A DNA stretch of 64,000 nucleotides from Flavobacterium aciduliphilum (GCF_003268855.1 NZ_QLSZ01000005.1:124001-188000), one strand, 5' to 3'; counted from the stretch's first letter, positions 16,288 to 27,419 are shown. Numbers and translations are program-made. The notes: generated by a model not told the origin, from the letters alone.

Positions 16288-16569
16288 TTAGTCAGCAAGT
16301 ACAATAACCTTATTGTCTTTCATTTCAATAGTACCTGAATTAATTTCAAGAGTATAATTCTGATCATTTACTCGAGTGAATTTATTCTCAACTTCTTTTT
16401 CAAAATGAAAACTGGTTGCTGAAATTTTTATGGCACCTTGTTTTAAAATAGAAACTATAGGAGCGTGGTTATTCAATATTTGAAAAGACCCGTCAACTCC
16501 TGGTAAAGAAACTGAAGTAACTTCACCTTTAAATAAGGTAGCTTCTGGTGATACTATTTCTAAAATCAT
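16288..16569 (-). CDS. atpC: F0F1 ATP synthase epsilon subunit
   Basis: 93 aa, containing only the N-terminal beta-sandwich domain (LEIVSPEATLFKGEVTSVSLPGVDGSFQILNNHAPIVSILKQG). The C-terminal two-helix inhibitory domain found in longer epsilon subunits (about 130-140 aa) is absent, as is usual for flavobacterial AtpC. It connects the central stalk to the c-ring in the F1 sector. It follows atpD by 74 bp; the other ATP synthase genes are not here, in keeping with the split atp arrangement in Bacteroidetes. Confidence 0.95.
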   Translation of the reverse strand: MILEIVSPEATLFKGEVTSVSLPGVDGSFQILNNHAPIVSILKQGAIKISATSFHFEKEVENKFTRVNDQNYTLEINSGTIEMKDNKVIVLAD

Positions 16570-16592
16570 AATTTAATTAATTACGAATTTAA

Positions 16593-16626
16593 AATTACGA
16601 ATTACGAAAATTAATAATTCGTAATT
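16593..16626. repeat. perfect 12-bp inverted repeat in the atpD-atpC spacer
   Basis: AATTACGAATTA (16593-16604) and TAATTCGTAATT (16615-16626) are exact reverse complements with a 10-nt loop. The flanks carry more ATTACGAA/TTCGTAAT and AATTCATAATTC copies. The transcript would fold into an AU-rich hairpin between two genes whose products are made in unequal amounts. Confidence 0.75.
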
Positions 16627-16643
16627 CATAATTCATAATTCTA

Positions 16644-18158
<1,515 letters not shown>

Positions 18159-18215
18159 TTATGTATTTATTTAATAGCGTTTTAGAAATAAAAAAACGAA
18201 GTGTTTTTCAGAGTG

Positions 18216-18245
18216 CAAAGATAAATTTTCTGAATAGAAAATCAA
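18216..18245 (-). promoter_or_regulatory. promoter of atpD-atpC
   Basis: On the minus strand TTG (plus 18243-18245) is followed after 19 bp by TATCTTTG (plus 18216-18223) and then CAC, a good fit to the Bacteroidetes promoter consensus. It lies 61 bp before the atpD ATG. Confidence 0.7.
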
Positions 18246-18387
18246 TAGTAAAAGTTGATTTTTTTATATGTTTTTTGATTTTTTTATTATGATAGACCTA
18301 AATCTTGAAAAAATCAATAGGATTTAACCCAACAAACTCACTTGGAACTAAACTTTTATTATAAAGTTATTAGTCTTGCATTGTAAA

Positions 18388-18420
18388 ACAAAAAAGGGTT
18401 GTCAGTATAGACAACCCTTC
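18388..18420 (-). terminator. intrinsic terminator after the GDSL lipoprotein gene
   Basis: AAGGGTTGTC (18394-18403) and GACAACCCTT (18410-18419) form a perfect 10-bp stem with a 6-nt loop. On the minus strand the stem is followed by a U run (plus A run at 18389-18394). The remainder of the 286-bp atpD-GDSL spacer holds only the atpD promoter. Confidence 0.85.
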
Positions 18421-18441
18421 TTGAAGTAATTTTATCTTTTA

Positions 18442-19953
18442 TTATAAAGAAGCAGGAAAAAGAATTCTATAGATTCCCAAATCAACTCCTTTAAAGTTAG
18501 AACCATAGGCTGTATTGATAGCCTCTAAAAACTTATTTGCTATCAAGGCATATCCTCTTGGACTAGGGTGCACCCCATCTAAAGAGAACGAATTCCCTGT
18601 AACATAGGTTGAGGTCATAGTAAATCCATTCAACGGAATACCTGTAGTTTCTAATTTACTCATAATGGCTTTAGCGTCTACAAAAGCTAAATTATGTGCT
18701 GTAGCCGCGGCTTGAATTGTAACATTATAAGCGTCAGTTGCTGTTTTAATCTCTTGTGACTCAGATGGAATTAAAATATGTTTATCTTGCAAAGGGAATG
18801 TAATTCCAAATTTATTAAGCGGAGATGGAGGAGCAACTCCCAATCCCGAATCACTGGCTGTAGGTGCCGTACCTATAGCTGCTTTTGTCGACAACAGAAC
18901 ATAATCTGAAGGGGTTGTTTGTCTAGCCTTCCCAAATACCGCACCATAAAAAGCTGCATTAGCTGCACCCAATGTTGGAGTAAATGCAGCGGTCAACTGA
19001 GCAGATAAATCTGTTAAATTTTCATCTTTAATTAAAAGTGGATTTGAATTTGTAGTTGACAACAAATTAATTCTATCTCCAGCTCCAAATACAGTTAATG
19101 CTTGTTTTAAAGGTCCATATAATTGAGCATTCAACGCATTGATGGTTGTCACTCCAGCAGACTGACTACCTTGCCCTAAAACAGTTGCACTTAACGGATT
19201 GTATGGTACAGTGGTAAAGAATGGTAAAGAACTAACATAAGGCAAATTGGCAATTACTCCTTTTCTACCCCCAGTTGTAAGCTGAGATACTAAAGCATTA
19301 TAAGCTATATCGAAAGTTCCAGAGGGTGTGATTGGATTTGAGCCGTCTCCTCCAGATGTTGCATAGCCTAAAACATCATTTCCTCCAATCCATAATGAAA
19401 AAAATGTAGGATTTTGAGCTACAGCATCTCCAATAACAGTAGCCGTTGAACTAGAAGCCATTCGACCAAAATATGGATTCGCTAACGCATAACCACTATA
19501 GCCTAAATGAATTGCTTTTGCACCAGGAATACCCAAATTATTAAATGGTCCGGTCAAAACTGTTGTTGGATTTGTCGAAGGTGTTCCTGAAACTGGCATT
19601 GGAGCACTAGAACCATCAGGCATAGTTGCTAAATATAACCTAGGTGTTTGACCAATAAATCCTCCTACATTATCTGCCATAAATGGAGTTTTAAAATCAC
19701 CCCCTCCAACAAGAGAAAATTGTTGTGCTAAAATGTTTGGATAAGCTCCTTTTTGTCCTTCAATAAAAAGGGCACCATCACTAAATCCTGCAGCAAAAGA
19801 ATCTCCTAAAGCCACATATTTAGAAAAATCTGCAGTACCAGCCGTCAACGGTAATCCGTCTGAGGAATTGGCAACGGTTGCAACATCATCGCTGTTGTCA
19901 CAAGCTATAAAGGTCAACGAAACCAATGCTAGCCATTTTAAATTTTTTATCAT
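18442..19953 (-). CDS. SGNH/GDSL-family hydrolase lipoprotein
   Basis: 503 aa. A lipoprotein signal peptide ends LTFIACDN with lipidated Cys18, so it is expected in the outer membrane. The GDSL motif is YVALGDSFAAGF with nucleophile Ser52, the block III motif is IGGNDVLG, and the C-terminal DGVHPSPRGYALIA carries the Asp and His of the triad. SGNH enzymes are esterases, lipases or carbohydrate deacetylases; the substrate is unknown. It is 35 bp downstream of a TonB-dependent receptor on the same strand, suggesting that the pair handles one substrate: surface or periplasmic ester hydrolysis plus uptake. A terminator follows. Confidence 0.9.
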   Translation of the reverse strand: MIKNLKWLALVSLTFIACDNSDDVATVANSSDGLPLTAGTADFSKYVALGDSFAAGFSDGALFIEGQKGAYPNILAQQFSLVGGGDFKTPFMADNVGGFIGQTPRLYLATMPDGSSAPMPVSGTPSTNPTTVLTGPFNNLGIPGAKAIHLGYSGYALANPYFGRMASSSTATVIGDAVAQNPTFFSLWIGGNDVLGYATSGGDGSNPITPSGTFDIAYNALVSQLTTGGRKGVIANLPYVSSLPFFTTVPYNPLSATVLGQGSQSAGVTTINALNAQLYGPLKQALTVFGAGDRINLLSTTNSNPLLIKDENLTDLSAQLTAAFTPTLGAANAAFYGAVFGKARQTTPSDYVLLSTKAAIGTAPTASDSGLGVAPPSPLNKFGITFPLQDKHILIPSESQEIKTATDAYNVTIQAAATAHNLAFVDAKAIMSKLETTGIPLNGFTMTSTYVTGNSFSLDGVHPSPRGYALIANKFLEAINTAYGSNFKGVDLGIYRILFPASL

Positions 19954-19987
19954 AATACTACTTATTATTTGTTATTGAATGAACTTA

Positions 19988-22831
19988 TTATGGATTGATG
20001 ATTAAAGACGCAAAATATTGATGTCCTATATATCCCGCTCCTAAAACTTGTTGGTATTCTTTTCCTCCAATGTTGGCCGCACCTAATTTAAGAACGGATT
20101 TTAATTTTGGAATAGAATAGTTTATTTGGGCATCAAAAACAGTTGCTGAAGGAATCATACCATCCGCAAAAGTAGATTGCCACAAATAGCTTGTGCTCCA
20201 TCTTCCGCTTACATTGAATCCGAAGTTTTTGAATAATTTTTCATTTCCAAACGACGCTTTTACTCTGTGTTTTGGTGTATTAAATCCTGCTTCAAAACTT
20301 GGATCTTTTGCTTGGTCAAAATCAAATTGAGCATAATTGTAATTAGCACTAACTTCGAAATTTTTATATACTTTTTTTGCTACACCAATTCCAAAACCTA
20401 AAGATTTAATTTCAATATCTGTATTTGTATATAATTGATAAGCTCTAGTATTTCCAGAAGTTAATGCATGAATAGATTGAAATCCTGGATCAGTAGGACC
20501 TGCTGCAATATTTGGAGAATCCATTGCTGTTCCATATAAAGGAGCAACAACCGTAAGATTACCCAAGAAATTATTATACACATTATAGTAGGTGTTAATA
20601 TCAAAAGAGAATCCTTTAAACTGTCCTCTATAGCCTAATTCAAATGCTTTAACCGTTTCTGGCTTAACATAAGTTGCATTAGATTTTCTCAATAAAGCTG
20701 CTGCTGCTACAGGATTGGTCCCTGCCATTGCAGCAAAAGCTTGCGCTGATGCTGCGGTATAAGAATTGTTGTATGCGTTAACTCCAGTCATAACTACAGT
20801 AGTACCACCAGCATAATTTTGTCCATTCCCATAAATATCATTTGCTACTGGCAAAGTTTCAGTATATCTTACCAAGTTATCTGGAGCAGAACCAACTAAT
20901 ACCGCACTACCTACATTAAACCCAATGTATTGATCTTGAGTAGATGGATTACGAAATCCTGTTTGAAAAGACCCTCTAAAGGTATGATTTTTCTGAGCTC
21001 CTGCAGAATAAACTGCTGAAAATCTTGGAGAAAAATTACCATCAAAATTTTTAGATTTATCATAACGAACAGAAGCTGTAAGTTTTAAACGATCTTCCAT
21101 TAATTTCTTTTGGGCTTGAGTATATAATCCATATTCATTGTAATAAATAGGACCCGTTGCATCTGTATAAATTCTACCATGAGAATTTAACCGGTATTGT
21201 CTAAAAGATCCTCCAACTTGTATTTCTACAGGTTTAAAAACGTCTTTAAAATTGTAGTTAGCATCTGAATGGTAAATTCTTGAATTATCTACTAATTTAG
21301 AACCTGAAAGCACATCTGGATTAGAAATTACATTATTAAATGCGGCTTTAAACGCATCTGTACCAGGAATCAATCTTCCTGTATCAGCTATTGCTCTTGC
21401 TGCAGCATGTGCTTGATCAGGAGTTGCACCACCCAACGTTGACTGTATAAATTGTCCTGCATATTGTCCAAACCATGTTGCATCACTTTTCCAAGCTCTG
21501 TTTATATTAAGTGCTGTAAACAACATGTCATATGATTTTCCACCATCTTCTGTTGTAGTATAACCTCTTAAGAAGAAATTTTTACCTTTTAATTCTAATT
21601 TATGTTGTTCCATAAAAAAGTCATTCAAGTAATATCTATTAGCTCCTTGATATACGGTGTTTCCAAAACCAAATTTACTTTGCCATATAATTTCTAATTT
21701 TTCATTACCAAATGGTCTTGCATGTAAAGAGAAATCTATTTTTGCGTTTCTAACTTTGTTATCGGTTAAATCTACCTCATTATATCCTGTTCTACTTACA
21801 TTGTAATTTGGTAATAAGTTAACAGCAGATGCTGGAATTAAACCCATATTTGCTAAAGTTTGTCCTACATTTTTAATATTTGTGGAAGCCTCGTCACCAT
21901 AAACATTAAGACCGTTATAGTTATAATAAGATCTGTCTTTTCCTGGATTATTAATATCTCTGTAATCTGTAGCAAACCAGTCAGTTGCTTTCAAAAAGGT
22001 AAAGTTTGCTTTCGCAGCAAAATGATTATCGAAGGCTTTCGCTACACGAACTCCATAATCGGCATAATCGTTTGTCCCTGCTGCTTTTTGATTCGTTTGA
22101 CCATATTTTACATAAGCCGAAACCCCTTGACTCGTAAACGGACTTTTACTGTTCATAAACATGATACCGTTGAAGGCATTTGCACCATACAAAGCCGATG
22201 AAGCTCCTGGTAACAATTCTACACTTTGTACATCAATTTCAGAAATACCAATCATATTTCCGATTACAAAGTTTAATAAGGGAGAGGAGTTATCCATACC
22301 ATCTACTAACTGCATAAAACGCGTGTTAGCCACGGTTGCAAACCCACGAGTATTAATCGATTTAAACGACATACTACTCGTATTCATTTGAACTTCTTTT
22401 AAATTTTCCAAACCATCATAGAATGTTGGTGAAGCTGTTTTTTTGATGTCTTTTACACTCATTCGTTCAATCGTAACTGGCGATTCTTTTACACGCTCTG
22501 GAGTACGAGAAGCAGCCACTACAATTTCGTCAAGTTGTGTATCCGTACTGTTTAGCACCACATCAACTTTTTGTGAAGCAGAAGTCACTTGTACTTTTTG
22601 AGTAGCATAACCAATGCTTGATATCTCAAGAGTAAATGGAGGCTTTTTTGTTACTTTGATAACAAACTTACCATCTACATCTGAAACACTTCCTGCTGAT
22701 TCACCAACTACTTTAATGTTAGCACCAGGAATCGGTTCGTTTTTATTGTCTTTTACCGAACCAGAAATTGTACTTTGCGCAAAGGAAATGCTGCAAAAAA
22801 ACAATGTCAAAATAAAATAATAAATCTTCAT
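19988..22831 (-). CDS. TonB-dependent outer-membrane receptor with carboxypeptidase-regulatory-like N-terminus
   Basis: 947 aa from the ATG at 22831, which gives a clean signal peptide MKIYYFILTLFFCSISFAQS; upstream in-frame codons would add 13 non-signal residues. Domains: CarboxypepD_reg-like beta domain (about 20-100, SGSVKDNKNEPIPGANIKV), TonB-box-like segment (DEIVVAASRTPERVKESP), plug (about 115-230) with INTRGFATVANTRFMQLVDG, then a long beta-barrel ending in an aromatic-poor FASLIINP. It takes up a specific large or scarce ligand using TonB energy. It is upstream of the GDSL lipoprotein rather than a SusD protein, so it is not a classical SusC/D pair. Confidence 0.93.
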   Translation of the reverse strand: MKIYYFILTLFFCSISFAQSTISGSVKDNKNEPIPGANIKVVGESAGSVSDVDGKFVIKVTKKPPFTLEISSIGYATQKVQVTSASQKVDVVLNSTDTQLDEIVVAASRTPERVKESPVTIERMSVKDIKKTASPTFYDGLENLKEVQMNTSSMSFKSINTRGFATVANTRFMQLVDGMDNSSPLLNFVIGNMIGISEIDVQSVELLPGASSALYGANAFNGIMFMNSKSPFTSQGVSAYVKYGQTNQKAAGTNDYADYGVRVAKAFDNHFAAKANFTFLKATDWFATDYRDINNPGKDRSYYNYNGLNVYGDEASTNIKNVGQTLANMGLIPASAVNLLPNYNVSRTGYNEVDLTDNKVRNAKIDFSLHARPFGNEKLEIIWQSKFGFGNTVYQGANRYYLNDFFMEQHKLELKGKNFFLRGYTTTEDGGKSYDMLFTALNINRAWKSDATWFGQYAGQFIQSTLGGATPDQAHAAARAIADTGRLIPGTDAFKAAFNNVISNPDVLSGSKLVDNSRIYHSDANYNFKDVFKPVEIQVGGSFRQYRLNSHGRIYTDATGPIYYNEYGLYTQAQKKLMEDRLKLTASVRYDKSKNFDGNFSPRFSAVYSAGAQKNHTFRGSFQTGFRNPSTQDQYIGFNVGSAVLVGSAPDNLVRYTETLPVANDIYGNGQNYAGGTTVVMTGVNAYNNSYTAASAQAFAAMAGTNPVAAAALLRKSNATYVKPETVKAFELGYRGQFKGFSFDINTYYNVYNNFLGNLTVVAPLYGTAMDSPNIAAGPTDPGFQSIHALTSGNTRAYQLYTNTDIEIKSLGFGIGVAKKVYKNFEVSANYNYAQFDFDQAKDPSFEAGFNTPKHRVKASFGNEKLFKNFGFNVSGRWSTSYLWQSTFADGMIPSATVFDAQINYSIPKLKSVLKLGAANIGGKEYQQVLGAGYIGHQYFASLIINP

Positions 22832-22950
22832 TAGGTTTTGATTTTCTTGGTTTAAGTAGCCAAAATACAACTTTTTTTTATACTATTAAAAAATTGTTAA
22901 TTTATTTTACACTTTTGTTATTTTAAGGATAAAAAAAAGTAATATGAAAA

Positions 22951-22987
22951 TAAAAAAAGGCTGAACTCTTACATGAGTCAGCCTTTA
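22951..22987 (-). terminator. intrinsic terminator after glmS
   Basis: AAAGGCTGAACTC (22956-22968) pairs with GAGTCAGCCTTT (22975-22986) with one bulged A. On the minus strand a U run follows, which fits termination of the glmS messenger. Confidence 0.75.
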
Positions 22988-23006
22988 GTTTTGGATATCA
23001 TTAAGG

Positions 23007-24854
23007 TTATTCTACAGTAACTGATTTTGCTAAATTTCTAGGTTGATCAACATTACATCCTCTCATAACCGCAATGTGGTAAGACAATAATTGTAGCGGA
23101 ATAGTAGTTAATAAAGGAGATAAAGCGTCTGATGAATCAGGAATTTCAATAACATGGTCTGCTAAATCTTTAACTTGCACATCGCCTTTGGTCACAATAG
23201 CGATAATTTTACCACTTCTTGATTTTATTTCCTGGATGTTACTTACTACTTTATCATAATGATTTTGCTTAGGTGCAATCACGACAACTGGCATTTTTTC
23301 ATCAATCAAAGCAATAGGCCCGTGCTTCATCTCTGCTGCTGGATACCCCTCTGCATGGATGTATGAAATCTCTTTAAGTTTTAGCGCTCCTTCCAAAGCT
23401 ACTGGAAAATTATAACCTCTACCTAGATACAAACAGTTTGGTGCATCTTTATATATGGCCGCAATTTCTTTGGAAATATCATTGGTTTGAAGTGCTTCCA
23501 TTACTTTTTCTGGAATCACCTCCAATTCTAACAAATAACGGTGAAAATCAGAATTTGAGATAGTCCCTTTAGCTTTTGCTAGACGTAGAGCCATCATCGT
23601 CAAGACCGTAATTTGAGTTGTAAAAGCTTTTGTAGAAGCTACTCCAATTTCAGGACCTGCATGAGTGTAAGCACCCGCGTGAGTTTCTCTTGAAATAGAA
23701 GAACCTACAACATTACAAACTCCAAATACAAAAGCGCCTTTTTCTTTAGACAATTTAATCGCTGCCAACGTATCTGCTGTTTCTCCCGATTGAGAAATGG
23801 CAATAACCACATCTTTATTCGTAATAATTGGATTTCTATAACGGAATTCTGAAGCGTATTCCACTTCAACAGGAATTCTTGCAAATTCTTCAATAATATA
23901 TTCTGCGACCAACCCAGCGTGCCAAGACGTACCACATGCAATAATTAAGATTCTATCAGCATTTAAAAATTTCTCGATATTATCTTCAATACCAGCCATT
24001 TGGATGATGCCACTATTCGCCAACAACCTTCCTCTGTAGGTGTCTTTTATAACATTAGGTTGTTCGTAAATTTCTTTTAACATGAAATGTTCGTATCCTC
24101 CTTTTTCAATTTGTTCCAAATTCATTTGGAGTTCTTGAACATAAGGATCAACTAATGTATCATCTTTAATCTTTCTAATTTTAATAGGCTTGTATAGACG
24201 AACAATTGCCATTTCTTCATCTTCTAAATAAATTGCATTAGAAGTATACTCTATAAAAGGAGAAGCATCAGAAGCGATAAAAAACTCTCCTTCACCAACT
24301 CCAATTGCCAAAGGACTTCCTAAACGAGCTGCTACAATTTCATTTGGCTTTTTCGTATCAAAAACACAAATTGCATAAGCACCTACTACTTGGTTTAAAG
24401 CTACTTGAACCGCCTTACCTAATTTAAGTTTATCCTTTTTTTGAACATCTTCAATCAAATTAATCAAGACTTCAGTATCTGTATCCGAATGAAAAACATA
24501 CCCTCTATTGATGAGTTCTTTTTTCAACGGCTCATAATTTTCAATAATTCCATTGTGAATAATAGCTAACTCACCTGAATTTGATAGATGTGGGTGCGAA
24601 TTCACATCATTGGGTACTCCGTGTGTAGCCCAACGGGTATGCCCCATACCAATACTTCCATTAATTGTATTTTCTGAAGCTGATTTCTCCTCTAAATTTG
24701 AAACCTTCCCTTTCGTCTTTGAAACATTAAGTGCTTTACCGTCATAAAGCATAACTCCAGCACTATCATATCCTCTGTATTCTAATCGTTTTAACCCTTT
24801 TATTACAATAGGGTACGCTTCTCTATATCCAATATATCCAACTATTCCACACAT
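23007..24854 (-). CDS. glmS: glutamine-fructose-6-phosphate aminotransferase (isomerizing)
   Basis: 615 aa. The enzyme makes glucosamine 6-phosphate from fructose 6-phosphate and glutamine, the first step to UDP-GlcNAc for peptidoglycan and lipopolysaccharide. The N-terminal glutaminase domain starts MCGIVGYIGYREA with the nucleophilic Cys after the initiator Met, and GMGHTRWATHG follows. Two SIS domains carry ACGTSWHAG, SQSGETADTLAA and the C-terminal end KSVTVE. It is the last gene of a unit with the DUF4270 protein and the GT5-like protein. No glmS ribozyme or riboswitch was recognised upstream, as the DUF4270 gene ends only 11 bp away. Confidence 0.98.
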   Translation of the reverse strand: MCGIVGYIGYREAYPIVIKGLKRLEYRGYDSAGVMLYDGKALNVSKTKGKVSNLEEKSASENTINGSIGMGHTRWATHGVPNDVNSHPHLSNSGELAIIHNGIIENYEPLKKELINRGYVFHSDTDTEVLINLIEDVQKKDKLKLGKAVQVALNQVVGAYAICVFDTKKPNEIVAARLGSPLAIGVGEGEFFIASDASPFIEYTSNAIYLEDEEMAIVRLYKPIKIRKIKDDTLVDPYVQELQMNLEQIEKGGYEHFMLKEIYEQPNVIKDTYRGRLLANSGIIQMAGIEDNIEKFLNADRILIIACGTSWHAGLVAEYIIEEFARIPVEVEYASEFRYRNPIITNKDVVIAISQSGETADTLAAIKLSKEKGAFVFGVCNVVGSSISRETHAGAYTHAGPEIGVASTKAFTTQITVLTMMALRLAKAKGTISNSDFHRYLLELEVIPEKVMEALQTNDISKEIAAIYKDAPNCLYLGRGYNFPVALEGALKLKEISYIHAEGYPAAEMKHGPIALIDEKMPVVVIAPKQNHYDKVVSNIQEIKSRSGKIIAIVTKGDVQVKDLADHVIEIPDSSDALSPLLTTIPLQLLSYHIAVMRGCNVDQPRNLAKSVTVE

Positions 24855-24865
24855 AATTTTTCTTT

Positions 24866-26563
24866 TTAATTTGGTTTTGTGTAATAAATTTCTAGTTTTA
24901 ATCTTTTATTTGAAGGAACACTTGGGTTGGACCCATACAATATTGTTCCTAGTGGATTTATGACAGACATTTGGGGAATGTATTTACTAAGTTGAGTTCC
25001 TGTTCCATTTAATGGTGCTGGAGAATTTGTAGAAAATGGTGATTGTAAATAAACATTAGCGCTATTACTTATATTTTCTGTTATAACCAATCCTAATCTT
25101 ACATTTGTTGAGTCTTTTAAAGGATCGGTATTTAATCCATTTTTAACCAACATTCTAAGGTAATTTGTAATTCTTATTTTATATTTCGTTCCTCTTTCTC
25201 CATTTGCCTTATTGACAATTTTTTCATTATCATCCATTAAAATACCTCCAAATATTTGTTTATTGAATTTTGATGTTGAAGCACTTGTACTAATATCCGT
25301 ATACAAGTCAATCAAAGGCCTTCTGTTAGTCAAATCATATAGATAAACTCGATTTGGTTCTGGCGCTCCAGTCATAGCATCTTTATCAATTGAAAAAGTA
25401 AGATTGGCTTCGTTAATCATCCAATTTTCATTTCTCATTTTGTTCAAATCTGCGTTATTACTATTCTTCTCTCCATTAAATAAATCAATTACCGCCATGG
25501 AACCATTACCACCTTTTAAAAAGAGCCTGTTGTCTCCTTGTGTTGGATTTGGCGTGACATAACCCGGATAGGTATTGTCATTTTCCAGCAAGTTTACACT
25601 ATGCCCTGAAAGATTAATCGTCATTTCTTTTCTTGTGATTGTGGTATCAGTAGACGAAACTTGATCTTTATATACAATAGTGATGACCCCTCTTGAAAAA
25701 TTCATCATGGCTAAGGTTCCTTGACTTTCAGAACCTGAAGCTTCCTCCACATTAAAATACAGCCCTCTAAAATATTCTTTAAACACATTGTTATTAAATA
25801 ATTTCCCAGATGGAGCTTGCATTATTTTTGAAGTAAAAAACGTTTTGTCTAAATTGACAAATAACCCTGGAGCAAGTCTAGTCCTAACATTAGTATAATC
25901 AGGATTCCCATCGGAACCATTTTTGTAAAATTTAATTTGTTTTGGACTGAATACGAATTGGTCATTTTGACTGTAATCGGGTGCTGTTACAGTATGATCG
26001 TACACATTGCTGTTATCATTATTTAAACGGTTGGCAGAATGATAGGTGTCAAAAACGGATTTCTGATTAGAATAGTATTTTTGTGGTTGCTGAAAACCTG
26101 TTGAAGCATCATAATCTTCTAGCATTTTAGTAGATTCGTATATACTTAGTTTAATTTTTCCTGAACCCTGAATAGAATCTAGTTTATATGTACTATCTCC
26201 TGAATCTGTATCGGTACTTTGAAAGGTGCTAAAATAAGGTACATAAAGATATACTGAATCAATTACAGGAGTATAAAAAGTAGGATTAGTAACCGCTAAT
26301 GCAACTTGAGACACAAAACTGGCTTTTGTTTTTCCAAAAACAGGATTGTTATAATATCCAAATTGATTAAGGGATAAATCGTTGGTTTGTACTGGGCCTA
26401 AATCTTGATTGTATGCATTGACATCAAATTGAGCCACATTCAATCCAAAGTGATCATCTCCCACAATATTTGATCCAATTTCGTTGATGTCTCTATCACA
26501 AGATGCGAAAAAAACGATTAAAACCCCAACTATAAATGCTTTTACTAAAATACTACCTTTCAT
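24866..26563 (-). CDS. DUF4270 family lipoprotein
   Basis: 565 aa from the ATG at 26563. This start gives the lipoprotein signal MKGSILVKAFIVGVLIVFFASCDRD with lipidated Cys22; longer in-frame starts would run into the end of the preceding gene. Typical DUF4270 features are NEIGSNIVGDDHFG after the cysteine, repeated beta segments and IDSVYLYVPYFS. The family is found in Bacteroidetes and its function is unknown; it is probably on the outer membrane. Its conserved position between a GT5-like protein and glmS points to envelope or amino-sugar related metabolism, but this is inference only. Confidence 0.85.
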   Translation of the reverse strand: MKGSILVKAFIVGVLIVFFASCDRDINEIGSNIVGDDHFGLNVAQFDVNAYNQDLGPVQTNDLSLNQFGYYNNPVFGKTKASFVSQVALAVTNPTFYTPVIDSVYLYVPYFSTFQSTDTDSGDSTYKLDSIQGSGKIKLSIYESTKMLEDYDASTGFQQPQKYYSNQKSVFDTYHSANRLNNDNSNVYDHTVTAPDYSQNDQFVFSPKQIKFYKNGSDGNPDYTNVRTRLAPGLFVNLDKTFFTSKIMQAPSGKLFNNNVFKEYFRGLYFNVEEASGSESQGTLAMMNFSRGVITIVYKDQVSSTDTTITRKEMTINLSGHSVNLLENDNTYPGYVTPNPTQGDNRLFLKGGNGSMAVIDLFNGEKNSNNADLNKMRNENWMINEANLTFSIDKDAMTGAPEPNRVYLYDLTNRRPLIDLYTDISTSASTSKFNKQIFGGILMDDNEKIVNKANGERGTKYKIRITNYLRMLVKNGLNTDPLKDSTNVRLGLVITENISNSANVYLQSPFSTNSPAPLNGTGTQLSKYIPQMSVINPLGTILYGSNPSVPSNKRLKLEIYYTKPN

Positions 26564-26576
26564 GTTTTTTAAATAA

Positions 26577-27383
26577 TTACGATAACAAATTTTTATAGAA
26601 AGAAGCATACGAATTCGCAAACTCTTCTTTTGGAACGAAAGGTAAAAAAGGTTTACCAGAAGATTCTATATATTTTGTTAAACTTGAAGCTAAATTTTCT
26701 GAGGCTATAATCACGCCGTCGGAATGATTTATCGTGGTTTTTATTAAATTCTCGTAGTTGGGTACTTCCATATCGGTCAGCGCGGCATGAGGAATACCGT
26801 CATATTTTATTTTATTAATCATTTCAGTATCTAAAGTTCCATCAAAAGATTGTCCATAAACCGAAGTTATAATTTTAGTTTCAGAAAACAATGCTTCATC
26901 TTTATAAAAATGCTTTAAATACACAGGAAGTAGAGAAGCCATCCACCCGTGAACATGAATAATATCGGGAACCCAGTTCAGTTTTTTTACTGTTTCAACC
27001 ACACCTTTGGCAAAAAAAATAGTACGCTCATCATTATCGGGATACAACACCCCGTCTTCATCAGAGAACGTAGCTTTTCTTTTGAAATACTCATCATTGT
27101 CAATAAAATATACTTGTATTCGTTCCCTTGGAATAGAGGCTACTTTAATAATTAATGGCATATCCACATCATTGACCACTAAATTCATTCCAGATAATCG
27201 AATCACTTCGTGCAATTGGTGTCGACGCTCATTAATATTTCCATATCTCGGCATGAAAATTCGAATTTGCCCCCCTTGATCATTCACCATTTTAGGCACA
27301 TCATAAGACATTAAAGACACTTCATTTTCCGCTAAATAAGGCACCACTTCAGATGATACAAATAATATCCTCTTATCTTCCAT
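26577..27383 (-). CDS. GT5 (glycogen/starch synthase)-like protein, N-terminal domain only
   Basis: 268 aa from the ATG at 27383 (MEDKRILFVSSEVVPYLAEN). The Rossmann-like half matches the N-terminal domain of glycogen synthases: RILFVSSEVVPY, VNDQGGQIRIFMPRYGNI, FFAKGVVETVKKLNWVPDIIHVHGWMASLLPVYLK. Complete GlgA proteins have about 480 aa; the C-terminal domain that binds the nucleotide sugar is absent. The substrate-binding KxGGL motif normally placed after the first strand is replaced by AENEVSLMSYDVP. A normal synthase activity is therefore doubtful. It heads the DUF4270-glmS unit and is divergent from panC. Confidence 0.82.
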   Translation of the reverse strand: MEDKRILFVSSEVVPYLAENEVSLMSYDVPKMVNDQGGQIRIFMPRYGNINERRHQLHEVIRLSGMNLVVNDVDMPLIIKVASIPRERIQVYFIDNDEYFKRKATFSDEDGVLYPDNDERTIFFAKGVVETVKKLNWVPDIIHVHGWMASLLPVYLKHFYKDEALFSETKIITSVYGQSFDGTLDTEMINKIKYDGIPHAALTDMEVPNYENLIKTTINHSDGVIIASENLASSLTKYIESSGKPFLPFVPKEEFANSYASFYKNLLS

Positions 27384-27419
27384 TATAATTTGTATATAGT
27401 ATTGGCAATAAAAATTATG

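Noticed and set aside
22832-22950. Promoter for the TonB receptor gene
   Set aside because: The nearest TATTTTG-like string lacks one base of the TAnnTTTG spacing and no -33 element was seen.
24854-24866. glmS riboswitch/ribozyme upstream of glmS
   Set aside because: Only 11 bp separate glmS from the preceding gene, so there is no room for the element.
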